A stretch of 64,000 bases of DNA, from the NCBI RefSeq assembly GCF_039539965.1, contig NZ_BAABED010000001.1, positions 2,790,001 through 2,854,000 of the forward strand. The letters are read 5' to 3'. The DNA is from Arthrobacter methylotrophus (GTDB taxonomy: Bacteria; Actinomycetota; Actinomycetes; Actinomycetales; Micrococcaceae). The notes under the pieces were generated by a model, which saw only the letters and a program-made list of their open reading frames with translations, searched no databases and was not told where the DNA came from. Both the position numbers and the translations under genes were made by a program. Below, piece after piece: positions 33,256 through 41,984 of the stretch. Position 1 is the first letter of the stretch. Every line of letters begins with the position of its first letter.

Positions 33256-33278
33256 ACCTTCTAGTTGAGGTAGAAGGT
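33256..33278. promoter_or_regulatory. MerR-type operator/promoter-like palindrome
   Basis: Perfect 8-bp arms ACCTTCTA and TAGAAGGT flank a 7-bp centre. On the plus strand it sits between TTTACC (33253) and TTTAGC with a 19-bp spacer, the overlong spacing typical of MerR-activated promoters. It is 102 bp upstream of parA; no MerR gene is adjacent. Nothing else is seen in 33155-33297 apart from the parA leader. Confidence 0.5.
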
Positions 33279-33297
33279 TTAGCTCAACGCCAGCTAA

Positions 33298-33339
33298 AAC
33301 GCTGGCAAGGCAGGCCTTGGGGCCTGCCCTGCCAGCGTT
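33298..33339 (-). terminator. strong terminator downstream of dctA
   Basis: Read leftward, a stem of about 19 bp (AACGCTGGCA... arms, one mismatch) with a 4-nt loop is followed by TTTTAG, 25 bp past the dctA stop. Confidence 0.85.
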
Positions 33340-33363
33340 GAGGGGTCCGGATTGCGTGCCTCG

Positions 33364-34689
33364 CTAAGCGGCCACAACTTCTTTAGACTCGACGTCGCCA
33401 TGGTGGCTGATCATGGTCAGCTCGTCGAATGGCTTGGTGCCGGACAGGACGTCTGTGACCTGCTGACGGTCGATTTCCTTGACCCACGTGCCGATCAGCA
33501 CCGTGGCAACTGCGTTTCCGGTGAAGTTGGTCAGCGCCCGGGCCTCGGACATGAAGCGGTCGATACCTACGATCATGCCGACGCCGCCCAAAAGCTCGGG
33601 CCGGTGCGCCTGCAGGCCTGCTGCGAGAGTGGCCAAGCCTGCACCGGAAACTCCGGCTGCTCCCTTGGACGCGATGATCATGAAGACCAGCAGCGATACC
33701 TGGGCTCCGAGGTCCAACGGGATACCCATGGCGTTGGCGACGAACAGCGAGGCCATGGTCAGGTAGATGGCCGTTCCATCCAGGTTGAAGGAGTAACCGG
33801 TAGGCACCGTGACACCCACAACCGGCTTGGAAACACCCAAGTGCTCCATCTTGGCGATGAGCCGCGGCAGTGCTGCTTCTGAGGAAGACGTGGAGAAGAT
33901 GAGCAGGTACTCGCGAGCGAGGTACTTCATCAGTTGGAAGATGCTGACGCCAGCCACGACTCGGAGCAAAGTGCCTAGCACCACAACGATGAACAATGCA
34001 CAGGTGATGTAGAAGGCGACCATCAGGGTGAACATTCCGAAGATAGCCTTTACTCCGGTAGCACCGACCACGGCGGCGATCGCACCGAAGGCGCCGACGG
34101 GTGCCAGCCACATGATCATGATGAGGATGCGGAAGACCAAGGCCTGGCCGTGCTGGATGGCTTTGAGCACCGGCTGGCCCTGGGAGCCCATGCGCTGCAG
34201 CGCGAAGCCCACGAGAATGGCGGCCAGGAGCGTGGGCAGGACCGGGATGTCGCCCGGGATGATACCCAGCAGGAAGTCAGCGGTGCTGTTCGTGGAGGTG
34301 GGGCTGTTGGGGTTGTACGGGACGAGCTTCAGTCCCTCGCCCGGATGGATGATGTTGCCTACTACCAGCCCGATGGCGAGGGCGAAGGTGGACATCACCA
34401 GGAAATAGATCAGGGCAAGTCCGCCGACCTTGCCAACTGTTGCTGCCTTGGCGATGGAGCCGATCCCCAGGACGATAGTGCAGAAGATGACCGGGGCGAT
34501 CATCATCTTGATGAGTTTGATGAAGCCGTCACCCAGTGGCTTGAGGGATTTACCGACTTCAGGGAACATCAGGCCTACGACGGCGCCCAGCACAACTGCG
34601 GCGATCACGGCCATGTAAAGGTAGTGCGACTTGTCCAGCCCCTTGCGCCCGGCCTTCGCGGGTGCAATCTCTCCTCTTTGAGAGGTCAT
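33364..34689 (-). CDS. dctA: C4-dicarboxylate transporter DctA (DAACS family)
   Basis: This 441-residue sodium/proton symporter has about eight membrane helices and two re-entrant loops: STSSSEAALPRLIAKMEHLG (HP1 serine-rich motif), VPTGYSFNLDGTAIYLTMASLF (TM7 NxDG motif) and GVGMIVGIDRFMSEARALTNFTGNAVAT (TM8 Asp/Arg substrate site). It imports succinate, fumarate, malate and probably orotate. ATG at 34689 has AAAGGAG 7 nt upstream. It is divergent from a CitA/DcuS-type sensor kinase, the usual control partner. Confidence 0.94.
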   Translation of the reverse strand: MTSQRGEIAPAKAGRKGLDKSHYLYMAVIAAVVLGAVVGLMFPEVGKSLKPLGDGFIKLIKMMIAPVIFCTIVLGIGSIAKAATVGKVGGLALIYFLVMSTFALAIGLVVGNIIHPGEGLKLVPYNPNSPTSTNSTADFLLGIIPGDIPVLPTLLAAILVGFALQRMGSQGQPVLKAIQHGQALVFRILIMIMWLAPVGAFGAIAAVVGATGVKAIFGMFTLMVAFYITCALFIVVVLGTLLRVVAGVSIFQLMKYLAREYLLIFSTSSSEAALPRLIAKMEHLGVSKPVVGVTVPTGYSFNLDGTAIYLTMASLFVANAMGIPLDLGAQVSLLVFMIIASKGAAGVSGAGLATLAAGLQAHRPELLGGVGMIVGIDRFMSEARALTNFTGNAVATVLIGTWVKEIDRQQVTDVLSGTKPFDELTMISHHGDVESKEVVAA

Positions 34690-34780
34690 GGCTTTGCTCC
34701 TTTTAGATACTTTGGAAAGCGCCGTGGTTCCTGCAATGTCCCTGCGTCGCTCTGCTGTGATATCCATCATTGGGGGCAGC

Positions 34781-34794
34781 GTGACATGTATCAC
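34781..34794. promoter_or_regulatory. CRP/GlxR-like core palindrome between dctA and the kinase gene
   Basis: GTGA-CATGTA-TCAC is a perfect palindrome matching the GTGA-N6-TCAC core of CRP/GlxR sites. It lies in the 150-bp divergent region, 92 bp from dctA and 46 bp from the kinase start. Confidence 0.5.
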
Positions 34795-34839
34795 TGTTGC
34801 GTTCATATTGGTCACAGAACCCGTCAAAAGGAGGAGCGC

Positions 34840-36507
34840 GTGATCCGACGCTGGAGCATTGCCCGGAGACTCTTTGTGGCGAACCTCCTGTTAGTCCTGG
34901 CGCTGACCGCCGTTGTCGGGACGGCGGCCTTTGTGGACGCCAGGGACCGGGCCTACAACGACGCCGGCCAGCGCATGCAGGCTGTTGCCGCTGCGATTGC
35001 AGCCAATCCCCTCGTGCTACAAGCAGCCGGCACTCCGAATCCGTCCGCCGCCCTGCAGCCATACGCCCTAGTGGTGATGGCCAATGCCCACGCCGACTTC
35101 ATCACCATCATGGCGCCGGACCGGACCCGCTGGACCCATGCGAATCCCGACGAAATCGGCAAGCCCTACATCGGCACCATTGATCCTGCCTTGCACGGCC
35201 AGACGTTCACCGAGGTTACGGCCGGCACCCTCGGCCCGTCGGTACGAACCATCGTTCCGGTGGAGGATTCATCCGGCGCGGTTCGGGCCCTCGTGGCCGC
35301 GGGCGTCACCGTGCGGACCGTGGACGTCGCCGTGTCGGCGCGGCTCCCCGCCATCATCGCCATCTCCCTCGCCATGCTCGCAGGAGGCTCCCTGGCCTCG
35401 TGGTTGCTGGGCCGATACCTGCGCTCCGTCACCCGGGGCTGGGGGCCGGAACAATTGGCGCAATTGTTCGCCTACTACGAGTCCGTCCTCCATTCGGTCC
35501 GCGAAGGCGTGGTCCTCATCGACACAGGCGGCAAGGTAGTCATGTACAACGACCAGGCCGCGGAGCTGCTGGGACTGGAACGGTCCGACGTCGATCCCGT
35601 CGCAGGGGTGCCCCCGCGTCTTTCGGATCTTCCCTTGGAACCGAGCCTCCACAGCCTCTTCGAATCCGGCCGGACGGCGCACGACGAAATCCACCTCACC
35701 GGCTCGCGCATCCTGGTGGTGAACCAAGAACCGGCAGTGGGGCCGCCTGGAATGAGGGGTCGGCAGCGCCCTGCCGTGTTCGGGACCGTCGCCACGCTTC
35801 GGGACAGGACGGAAATCGAGTCCCTAGGCAGCGAACTGGAGACCATGAAGACCCTGTCCGACGCCTTGCGGGCCCAGACGCACGAACACGCCAACCGTCT
35901 TCACACCATCGTTTCCCTCATGGAGCTCGGGCGTAGTGCTGACGCTCTGGATTTTGCCACCAAGGACCTTGAACTGAGCCAACAGCTGACGGACCACCTT
36001 GTGGCATCAGTGGACGAGCCTGTCCTCAGCGCGCTGATCATGGGGAAGACGGCCGAGGCGCACGAACGCGGAGCAGAGCTCACGGTCACAGTGTCCGGCG
36101 GGGACGGTCTCCAGGGTTTGGCCGTCCAGGACCTGGTGACGATCTTGGGCAACCTGCTGGACAACGCCCTCGACGCTGCGGCTGCCGCTCCCCCGCCACG
36201 CAAAGTGGAACTGGGCATCGAGTCCGGACCTGAAGGAACCACATTCACGGTTGCAGATTCCGGCAACGGCATCGATCCCCGTATCGTGGACGACGTCTGG
36301 CAGTACGGATATAGCACCAAAGCGGCGGGTATTGGCCAAAGCGCCGGGCAGGCAGCTCCCTCCCGCGGTGTTGGCCTGGCCTTGGTGCGGCAAGCAGTGA
36401 AGCGGCTTGGCGGTACGCTGTCCATCAGCGAATCCATGAGCGCCTTGGGCGGCGCGTTGTTCCGGGTGGTGATCCCCGCTGGGGACTTCAGGAAAGAAGC
36501 CGAATGA
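34840..36507 (+). CDS. CitA/DcuS-type sensor histidine kinase
   Basis: This is a 555-residue membrane sensor. TM1 is at about 10-32, an extracytoplasmic PDC/Cache domain runs from about 35 to 165 (FITIMAPDRTRWTHANPDEIGKPYIG), TM2 is at about 172-195, and a cytoplasmic PAS domain (YYESVLHSVREGVVLIDTGGKVVMYNDQAAELLG) follows. The phosphoacceptor is His348 in AQTHEHANRLHT, and the ATPase boxes are NLLDNALDAAA, DSGNGID and RGVGLALVRQ. GTG at 34840 has AAAAGGAGG upstream. It is coupled to the next regulator gene, and the carboxylate ligand is inferred from the family and the neighbouring dctA. Confidence 0.95.
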   Translation: MIRRWSIARRLFVANLLLVLALTAVVGTAAFVDARDRAYNDAGQRMQAVAAAIAANPLVLQAAGTPNPSAALQPYALVVMANAHADFITIMAPDRTRWTHANPDEIGKPYIGTIDPALHGQTFTEVTAGTLGPSVRTIVPVEDSSGAVRALVAAGVTVRTVDVAVSARLPAIIAISLAMLAGGSLASWLLGRYLRSVTRGWGPEQLAQLFAYYESVLHSVREGVVLIDTGGKVVMYNDQAAELLGLERSDVDPVAGVPPRLSDLPLEPSLHSLFESGRTAHDEIHLTGSRILVVNQEPAVGPPGMRGRQRPAVFGTVATLRDRTEIESLGSELETMKTLSDALRAQTHEHANRLHTIVSLMELGRSADALDFATKDLELSQQLTDHLVASVDEPVLSALIMGKTAEAHERGAELTVTVSGGDGLQGLAVQDLVTILGNLLDNALDAAAAAPPPRKVELGIESGPEGTTFTVADSGNGIDPRIVDDVWQYGYSTKAAGIGQSAGQAAPSRGVGLALVRQAVKRLGGTLSISESMSALGGALFRVVIPAGDFRKEAE

Positions 36508-37217
36508 CCGAAATACGCGTCCTCGTTGTCGAGGACGAACCTATAGCCGCTGATGCCCATGGCGTCTACGTCGGCCGGATTGACGGTTTCACTGTTGTTG
36601 GAACGGCGCCGGACGGGCAATCGGCCCTCCGGCTACTCAACGATTTCGCTGCTGCAGGACAGCCCGTGGACCTTGTCCTGCTGGACATGAACTTACCGGA
36701 CCTTCATGGCCTGGATGTTGCCCGCCGGATGCGCGCTGCGGGGCTGCTCGCCGACATCATTGCCATCACAGCCGTCAGGGAAGTGAATATTGTCCGCAGC
36801 GCAGTGTCAATCGGAGTGGTCCAATACCTGATCAAGCCGTTCACTTTCGCAACGTTTGCGGACAAGCTCGCCAGCTACCGCATGTTCCGCGAGCAACTTG
36901 CCGCGCCGGCGTCCGGGTCGCGAGCCAGTGGCGCTTCGCAAAGCGATGTGGACCAGGCGTTCGCCAGCCTCCGTGCGCCCACTGAACTCCCACTGCCCAA
37001 GGGCCTTTCCGCCCACAGTCTGGAGTCCGTCAAGGACCTTCTCGCGAGCCTTGGCCGGGCCGTGTCTGCGAGCGAGACAACCGCAGCCTTGGGAATGTCC
37101 CGGGTCACCGCACGCCGCTATCTCGAGTACCTGGCCGACGCCGGGATGGTCACCAGGAATCCGCGGTATGGCACCCCTGGGCGCCCGGAGAACGAGTATC
37201 GCTGGAATCGGAGCTAG
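36504..37217 (+). CDS. CitB/DcuR-type response regulator
   Basis: This 237-residue regulator overlaps the kinase gene by 4 bp (ATGA). The receiver has VVEDEP (acid pocket, residues 9-13), the phosphoacceptor Asp61 in LLDMNLPD, Thr89 and Lys111 in YLIKPF. The C-terminal DNA-binding helix-turn-helix is SASETTAALGMSRVTARRYLEYLADAGMV. It probably activates dctA in response to C4-dicarboxylates or citrate; this is inferred from context. Confidence 0.95.
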   Translation: MTEIRVLVVEDEPIAADAHGVYVGRIDGFTVVGTAPDGQSALRLLNDFAAAGQPVDLVLLDMNLPDLHGLDVARRMRAAGLLADIIAITAVREVNIVRSAVSIGVVQYLIKPFTFATFADKLASYRMFREQLAAPASGSRASGASQSDVDQAFASLRAPTELPLPKGLSAHSLESVKDLLASLGRAVSASETTAALGMSRVTARRYLEYLADAGMVTRNPRYGTPGRPENEYRWNRS

Positions 37218-37382
37218 CCGTCCAAACAGACACCGAAACAGACACCCAAACAGCGGACCACAGCGAGTTCCAAGCCAGCCGTGATGCAGTGAATGTGGTG
37301 CAGAGCGTACGCTGGAAACGATCAGGGGATGCAAGCGTTCCGGCTATTCCGGAGCGTTTGCCGATGAACGAAGGAGTCCGGC

Positions 37383-38534
37383 ATGGCAGCTGAAGAGATC
37401 AAGAAGGGCCTGGCCGGCGTCGTGGTCGACTACACCGCGATCTCCAAGGTCAACCCCGAGACCAACTCGCTACTCTATCGCGGATACCCCGTCCAGGAAC
37501 TCGCCGCCAAATGCAGCTTCGAAGAAGTCGCCTACCTGCTCTGGCACGGCGAACTACCCACCCAGGATCAACTGACGGAGTTCTCAGCCCGCGAGCGTGC
37601 CGGCCGCGCCCTTGACGCCGTGGTCAAGCAGGTTATCGACACTCTGCCCACCACCGGACACCCCATGGACGTCTGCCGGACGGCCGCGTCAGTGCTCGGA
37701 GCCCGGCACCCCCTGGCAGGAGATTCCTCCCCCGAAGCCAACCTGGCAAAAGCCAAGGACCTCTTCGCCGCCATGCCGGCCGTGGTGGCATACGACCAAC
37801 GCCGCCGCCGCGCGGCGGGCCACCCCATCGAACCCGTGGAACCCCGGGACGACCTGGGCTACTCCGCAAACTTCCTCTGGATGACCTTCGGCGAAGAACC
37901 CGTAGACGAAGTCGTCGAAGCCTTCGACGTCTCCATGATCCTTTACGCCGAGCACTCCTTCAACGCCTCGACCTTCACCGCCCGCGTCATCACCTCCACC
38001 CTCTCGGACCTGCACTCCGCCGTCACCGGCGCCATCGGCGCCCTCAAAGGCCCCCTGCACGGCGGCGCCAACGAGGCCGTCATGCACACCTTCGACCAGA
38101 TCGGCATCCGCACCGAGGAATCCCTCGAGGAGGCCGCCGCACGGGCAAAAACCTGGATGGAAGATGCCCTGGCCCAGAAGAAAAAAGTCATGGGCTTCGG
38201 ACACCGCGTCTACAAACACGGCGACTCAAGGGTACCCACCATGAAAGCCGCCCTGGACAAAATGATCGCCCACTACGGACGCCCCGAACTCCTCGGCCTC
38301 TACAACGGCCTGGAACAAGCCATGGACGAAGCCAAAGCCATCAAACCCAACCTTGACTACCCCGCCGGACCCACCTACCACCTCATGGGATTCGACACCC
38401 CCACCTTCACCCCGCTGTTCGTCGCCAGCCGCATCACCGGCTGGACCGCCCACATCATGGAACAAACCGCATCCAACTCCCTCATCCGCCCCCTCAGCGA
38501 ATACAACGGCGTGGACGAACGGCACCTGCCGTAA
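37383..38534 (+). CDS. prpC: 2-methylcitrate synthase / citrate synthase (PrpC type)
   Basis: This 383-residue type II short citrate synthase condenses propionyl-CoA or acetyl-CoA with oxaloacetate. The opening KKGLAGVVVDYTAISKVNPETNSLLYRGYPV is the form seen in actinobacterial bifunctional PrpC enzymes. Active-site elements are GPLHGGANE (His), VMGFGHRVYKHGDSRV (His) and the Asp near NLDYPAGPTYHLMG. ATG at 37383 has AAGGAG 8 nt upstream. It is alone: no prpB or prpD is next to it, so the propionate pathway would have to be encoded elsewhere, or the enzyme serves the TCA cycle. Confidence 0.9.
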   Translation: MAAEEIKKGLAGVVVDYTAISKVNPETNSLLYRGYPVQELAAKCSFEEVAYLLWHGELPTQDQLTEFSARERAGRALDAVVKQVIDTLPTTGHPMDVCRTAASVLGARHPLAGDSSPEANLAKAKDLFAAMPAVVAYDQRRRRAAGHPIEPVEPRDDLGYSANFLWMTFGEEPVDEVVEAFDVSMILYAEHSFNASTFTARVITSTLSDLHSAVTGAIGALKGPLHGGANEAVMHTFDQIGIRTEESLEEAAARAKTWMEDALAQKKKVMGFGHRVYKHGDSRVPTMKAALDKMIAHYGRPELLGLYNGLEQAMDEAKAIKPNLDYPAGPTYHLMGFDTPTFTPLFVASRITGWTAHIMEQTASNSLIRPLSEYNGVDERHLP

Positions 38535-38546
38535 TCCTCGGAACGT

Positions 38547-38612
38547 ACGACGGCGGGCCGGCCACCTGAGTGGGCCCATGCGAGCAGGGTTCCCTAACCG
38601 GCCCGCCGTCGT
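38547..38612. terminator. inverted repeat between convergent prpC and anti-sigma-like genes
   Basis: Perfect 15-bp arms (ACGACGGCGGGCCGG and complement) with a 36-nt loop lie in the 86-bp space between the two stop codons. Confidence 0.65.
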
Positions 38613-38620
38613 AACTCAAG

Positions 38621-40126
38621 CTATTGAGTGAGCTGCAGGCTGGTGATCATTTCCTTCAATTTCGCGTACTCGGGTGTGCCCATGTATGTCTTGGCATCCT
38701 CCATTGTGGCGAAGGTCGGGGCCCCCGACCCCTGGCTAGCCCGGTCCGCGAAGGACAGCGTGCCCTTGGGAGCGCCGCTGACCACTGTGTACATCAATTC
38801 CGGGCACGTATCGCTCAGTTGACCGCTGGACTTGTCCACCAGACCCACTTCATAGCTCAGGCCCTTGCCCACCGCGGATTGATCCAGAACGCGGTATGAA
38901 AAACGGACACCCGCCGACTGCGCCCATGCACCGTTCAAGGCCGATGGGGCCGTATCAAGCTCCGTCATTTTGTAGCGCTCATTGGGACCGCAGGCGCCAC
39001 CGAGGCCACCACCGGAGCCGTAGTACAGATGCGCCACCTTCCGGCCAGACTCATCCGCGACCTCAATCCCCGAGGCCGGGAAGTCCGCGGTCCCTGCAGG
39101 AACATCCTTGGCTGTCCACCCGGTTGGAAGGCTGAACTGCACGTTGGCCTTGTCGCTCTTGAAGAGACTCGAAGTTGCCACGTTGCTTGGCTTCAGTGAC
39201 AGCGAGATCAGCATCCGCTTCATGTCCTGGTATTCCTGTGTCTGCATGTAAGCGCGAGCTTCCGCAACCGAGTTGAAAACGAGCGGCGCGTTGGAGCCAT
39301 CGGCCGCCATCGCCCAGACGTCCCCGAAGTCGACGAAAGGTACATTACTCGGTCCGGTAATGCCGTTAATCTGCTGGCACACGGGTGTTCCTGGCAGCTT
39401 CTGTTCTTCTGAAAGCGCCACGGTCCCGTAAACGCGGTCTCCTGTAATCACGGTGAACGTAAAACGTGACGGACCAAGCGCGGAACCTTTGAGCGCGGAA
39501 AACTCAGCAACCTTATCGGGCTTCTGCGGGATATCCAGATCCACTGAATCAAGGACGGCGACCGGCTTGGGCGCAGCGCAGCCACCAATGGTCCGGTCGT
39601 AGACCAGGTTCAATGCGGCAACCTGCTTGTTGCCGGAGTTTCGGACGCTGACGCTGTTATACGCCTTGCCGGCAATCATCGTCGGCGTCTCGATCGCGGT
39701 CCAGCTATCAGGCAATTCGAACGTCGCCTGCGACGTTGAGTCTGTGAACGTCTTCCATGGGACCGCCGGAGCCTGACTTGCTGTCGGTGTGGCCGTGGGC
39801 GTTGCCGAGGCTGAAGGCGTCACGGTCGCAGCCGAAGTCACAAGCCCTGAGTTGGCGGGAACGGGGGCTCCCGTTAACGTGCCCAGATTTGAAACTACCA
39901 GCACACCAGCCGTTACGGCAGCTGCAGCGATAGTGAGCAATCCAGCAATGCGCACGGCGCGCTGCCGCTTGGCATCGGCCAAGGACCGAACATTCGGCGG
40001 CATCTTGTCAACGGCTTCGGAACGGTCCGTGACAATTTTCCCCAGTACCGTCTCGGCGTCGGGGACCGCAGCTGGATCTGTTTTCAGCGGATCGGTCGCT
40101 GAGATCAAATTCTTGATGGCATCCAT
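38621..40126 (-). CDS. membrane protein coupled to ECF sigma factor, duplicated outer domain
   Basis: This is a 501-residue protein. The cytoplasmic N-terminus (residues 1-55) is followed by one membrane helix (about 58-80, RIAGLLTIAAAAVTAGVLVVS) and a Ser/Thr/Pro/Ala linker. Two related extracytoplasmic units follow, at about 125-320 and 325-500, each starting F-(E/S)-L-P-x-(S/G)-W-T-A and ending in x-A-x-x-YM-x-T-x-EY-x-x-(M/L)-K-x-M-(L/I)-x-SL-x-L. ATG at 40126 is 1 nt after the sigma stop, so it is coupled. The cytoplasmic part lacks a zinc-finger (HxxxCxxC) anti-sigma motif; an anti-sigma-like role is inferred from context only. Confidence 0.8.
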   Translation of the reverse strand: MDAIKNLISATDPLKTDPAAVPDAETVLGKIVTDRSEAVDKMPPNVRSLADAKRQRAVRIAGLLTIAAAAVTAGVLVVSNLGTLTGAPVPANSGLVTSAATVTPSASATPTATPTASQAPAVPWKTFTDSTSQATFELPDSWTAIETPTMIAGKAYNSVSVRNSGNKQVAALNLVYDRTIGGCAAPKPVAVLDSVDLDIPQKPDKVAEFSALKGSALGPSRFTFTVITGDRVYGTVALSEEQKLPGTPVCQQINGITGPSNVPFVDFGDVWAMAADGSNAPLVFNSVAEARAYMQTQEYQDMKRMLISLSLKPSNVATSSLFKSDKANVQFSLPTGWTAKDVPAGTADFPASGIEVADESGRKVAHLYYGSGGGLGGACGPNERYKMTELDTAPSALNGAWAQSAGVRFSYRVLDQSAVGKGLSYEVGLVDKSSGQLSDTCPELMYTVVSGAPKGTLSFADRASQGSGAPTFATMEDAKTYMGTPEYAKLKEMITSLQLTQ

Positions 40127-40127
40127 C

Positions 40128-40637
40128 TCATGCCCCCATTTTCTGTGAAGCGGTCCCGGCCTGGACCGGCATCGTCTTGCGGAAGGCCTCCCGGGCGCGG
40201 TGCAGGCGCACCTTTGCGGCCGATTCGCTGCATTGCAGCACCCCGGCGATTTCCGCGATCGAGAACTCATCCCAATACGCGAGTTGCAGGACGTCACGGT
40301 CCTTTTCCCGCAATGCAGCCATGGCGTGCTCCACGAGTTCGTTGCCTTTGCCATCTGCTTCAATGACACTCGCTGATTCCATCAGCCGAAAATGCAACGC
40401 TTGTTGACGTTCGTAGCTACGGTAGGCGTTCCCCAGCAGGTTCCGGGCCACTGCAAACAGCCAAGCGGGTTCAAACACTCCGGCGTCGTCCCATTTCTGC
40501 CACGCCACACGGAACACGTCCGCAGCGAGCTCCTGCGCCAATTCCGGATCAGTCACCCGTCTTCGGACAAAACGGAATACGCGTGGGTAACAGTCCTTGT
40601 GAAGCGCAATAAACACCAGCTCCCGGTCTGAAAGCAT
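40128..40637 (-). CDS. ECF-type RNA polymerase sigma factor
   Basis: This is a 169-residue sigma factor. Region 2 is RVFRFVRRRVTDPELAQELAADVFRVAWQKW with the -10 recognition helix. Region 4 is LQLAYWDEFSIAEIAGVLQCSESAAKVRLHRAREAFRKTM with the -35 helix-turn-helix. ATG at 40637 has AAAAGGGGGA 4 nt upstream. The coupled downstream membrane gene suggests that it is held inactive at the membrane until an envelope signal arrives; the regulon is unknown. Confidence 0.93.
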   Translation of the reverse strand: MLSDRELVFIALHKDCYPRVFRFVRRRVTDPELAQELAADVFRVAWQKWDDAGVFEPAWLFAVARNLLGNAYRSYERQQALHFRLMESASVIEADGKGNELVEHAMAALREKDRDVLQLAYWDEFSIAEIAGVLQCSESAAKVRLHRAREAFRKTMPVQAGTASQKMGA

Positions 40638-40745
40638 CGGTCCCCCTTTTGAAATTGAGCCTAGATTTGCCTGCTACGAAGGTAATTTCCAGGCAGGAGG
40701 ACAAAGTTACAGTTCACTGCAAGCTTTTTGAGAATCTTTCAGGAG

Positions 40746-41249
40746 TTAGAGAGCAACGCCCGAATCCAGCCATTCCGCGGTGTGCACTTCGGCGACGCTT
40801 TCGTTGTCATCCGCGAGCACCACCTCAACTGCGATGCGTTGGCCGGAAATCATGGCGGGCAGCCAGTGTTCGGCGTCGGCCCACATCCGTTCGACGGGGA
40901 GCCCGGCTACCAGGTACCACTGCGGCGCTATTTCATCGCTTTCGGCGGGTTCGCCCGTCCATCGCTCGGTCAGATACACCGTGGTGAACATGTTCCATTC
41001 GGCCTTGGCGGGGAAGACGAACTCCACTGTCCCGGCCGGAATGAGATGCTTCTCCTCCACACGGACGAAGATTTCCTCATCGACCTCGCGGCAAACCGCC
41101 TCAGCCGCTGTCTCTCCAGGCTCCACGTGCCCGCCCACACCCACAATCTTCCCGGTGCCAAAGCCAGTCTTCTTCCGGCCAAGAAGCACCTCCTTGCCCG
41201 CATCGCCGTCGCGGAGCAAGAAACAGAGGGTGACATGGGTTGCCGTCAT
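40746..41249 (-). CDS. NUDIX hydrolase (MutT/MTH1-like)
   Basis: This 167-residue protein carries the Nudix box GGHVEPGETAAEAVCREVDEE (about residues 39-58), with the REVDEE metal-binding end. The frame MTATHVTLCFLLRDGD...VLLGRKKTGFGTGKIVGVGG and ...VEFVFPAKAEWNMFTTVYLTERWTG resembles the MTH1-type 8-oxo-dGTP pyrophosphatases more than ADP-ribose enzymes. The substrate is inferred. Confidence 0.87.
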   Translation of the reverse strand: MTATHVTLCFLLRDGDAGKEVLLGRKKTGFGTGKIVGVGGHVEPGETAAEAVCREVDEEIFVRVEEKHLIPAGTVEFVFPAKAEWNMFTTVYLTERWTGEPAESDEIAPQWYLVAGLPVERMWADAEHWLPAMISGQRIAVEVVLADDNESVAEVHTAEWLDSGVAL

Positions 41250-41304
41250 TGACCAAGCCTAACTCTGCGGGTCTTCGAACGTGGGTCCTTGCTACAGTTG
41301 GCCC

Positions 41305-41958
41305 ATGAGCGTGGATGGGGGCGACGGGTTCCCTGGCTGGGTGGTCCGGAATCCGCTCTACGCCGGGTGGGCTTGGACCGGATTCTGGGCACTATTAATC
41401 GTCCTCGATGAGTTCCTGGATATTGCCGGGTGGAGTTGGTACCTGTTGGTCGGCATGGCCGCCCTACCGACGCTTCTGTGCACCCTGGCTGTGCTGAACG
41501 CGACTCCCCGCAGGCATTTGAAACCGCAAAACGAATCAGTGCTGGGGCACTTCTTCGTGCGATTCCTTGCCTTGGTGACTGCATTCCTCGTGTGGGGCGT
41601 TTCAGTGGTCATGAGCGCCTCGATCTCCACCACCGTCCAAGCCGCAGCAGACAATTCCGAGCGCGAGGTGACATCCCTGGGTTTTAACTTGCTGGTGGCA
41701 GCTGTCCCGCTGGTCATTTCGGTTCTGTGGATGGCCTTTATCGTCCGCTGCGCCTGGTTCCTGCGCCGTCTGCGTGGCTGGAGCCAGAGTCCCGCCAATT
41801 CACGGGTGCCCAGGAAATTCCTGCGCTCCCGGCCACGGCTGAGACGGCTAGTGGTGGGTCTGGCCCACCCCGGCCTTCTGCTCGTGGCCGGTCTTGGCAT
41901 GTCGGTTCTGGCCTTGTTTTTGAACGCCGTGGAGCTGACCTTCAACGTGTTGGGGTAA
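41305..41958 (+). CDS. small integral membrane protein, unknown
   Basis: This 217-residue protein has about five hydrophobic helices (AWTGFWALLIVLDEFL, WYLLVGMAALPTLLCTLAV, FFVRFLALVTAFLVWGVSVVMS, FNLLVAAVPLVISVLWMAFIV and LLLVAGLGMSVLALFL) and basic cytoplasmic loops (RRLRGWSQSP, RKFLRSRPRLRRL). I do not recognise a family. ATG at 41305 is preceded by TACAGT exactly 6 nt upstream and has no ribosome site, suggesting a leaderless mRNA. It converges with xerD. Confidence 0.78.
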   Translation: MSVDGGDGFPGWVVRNPLYAGWAWTGFWALLIVLDEFLDIAGWSWYLLVGMAALPTLLCTLAVLNATPRRHLKPQNESVLGHFFVRFLALVTAFLVWGVSVVMSASISTTVQAAADNSEREVTSLGFNLLVAAVPLVISVLWMAFIVRCAWFLRRLRGWSQSPANSRVPRKFLRSRPRLRRLVVGLAHPGLLLVAGLGMSVLALFLNAVELTFNVLG

Positions 41959-41984
41959 TCGCTTACCGCGTTCAGTTCCCGGAG

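Noticed and set aside
34150..34839. N-terminal extension of the sensor kinase frame over dctA
   Set aside because: The extension is antisense to dctA and the good ribosome site is at 34840.
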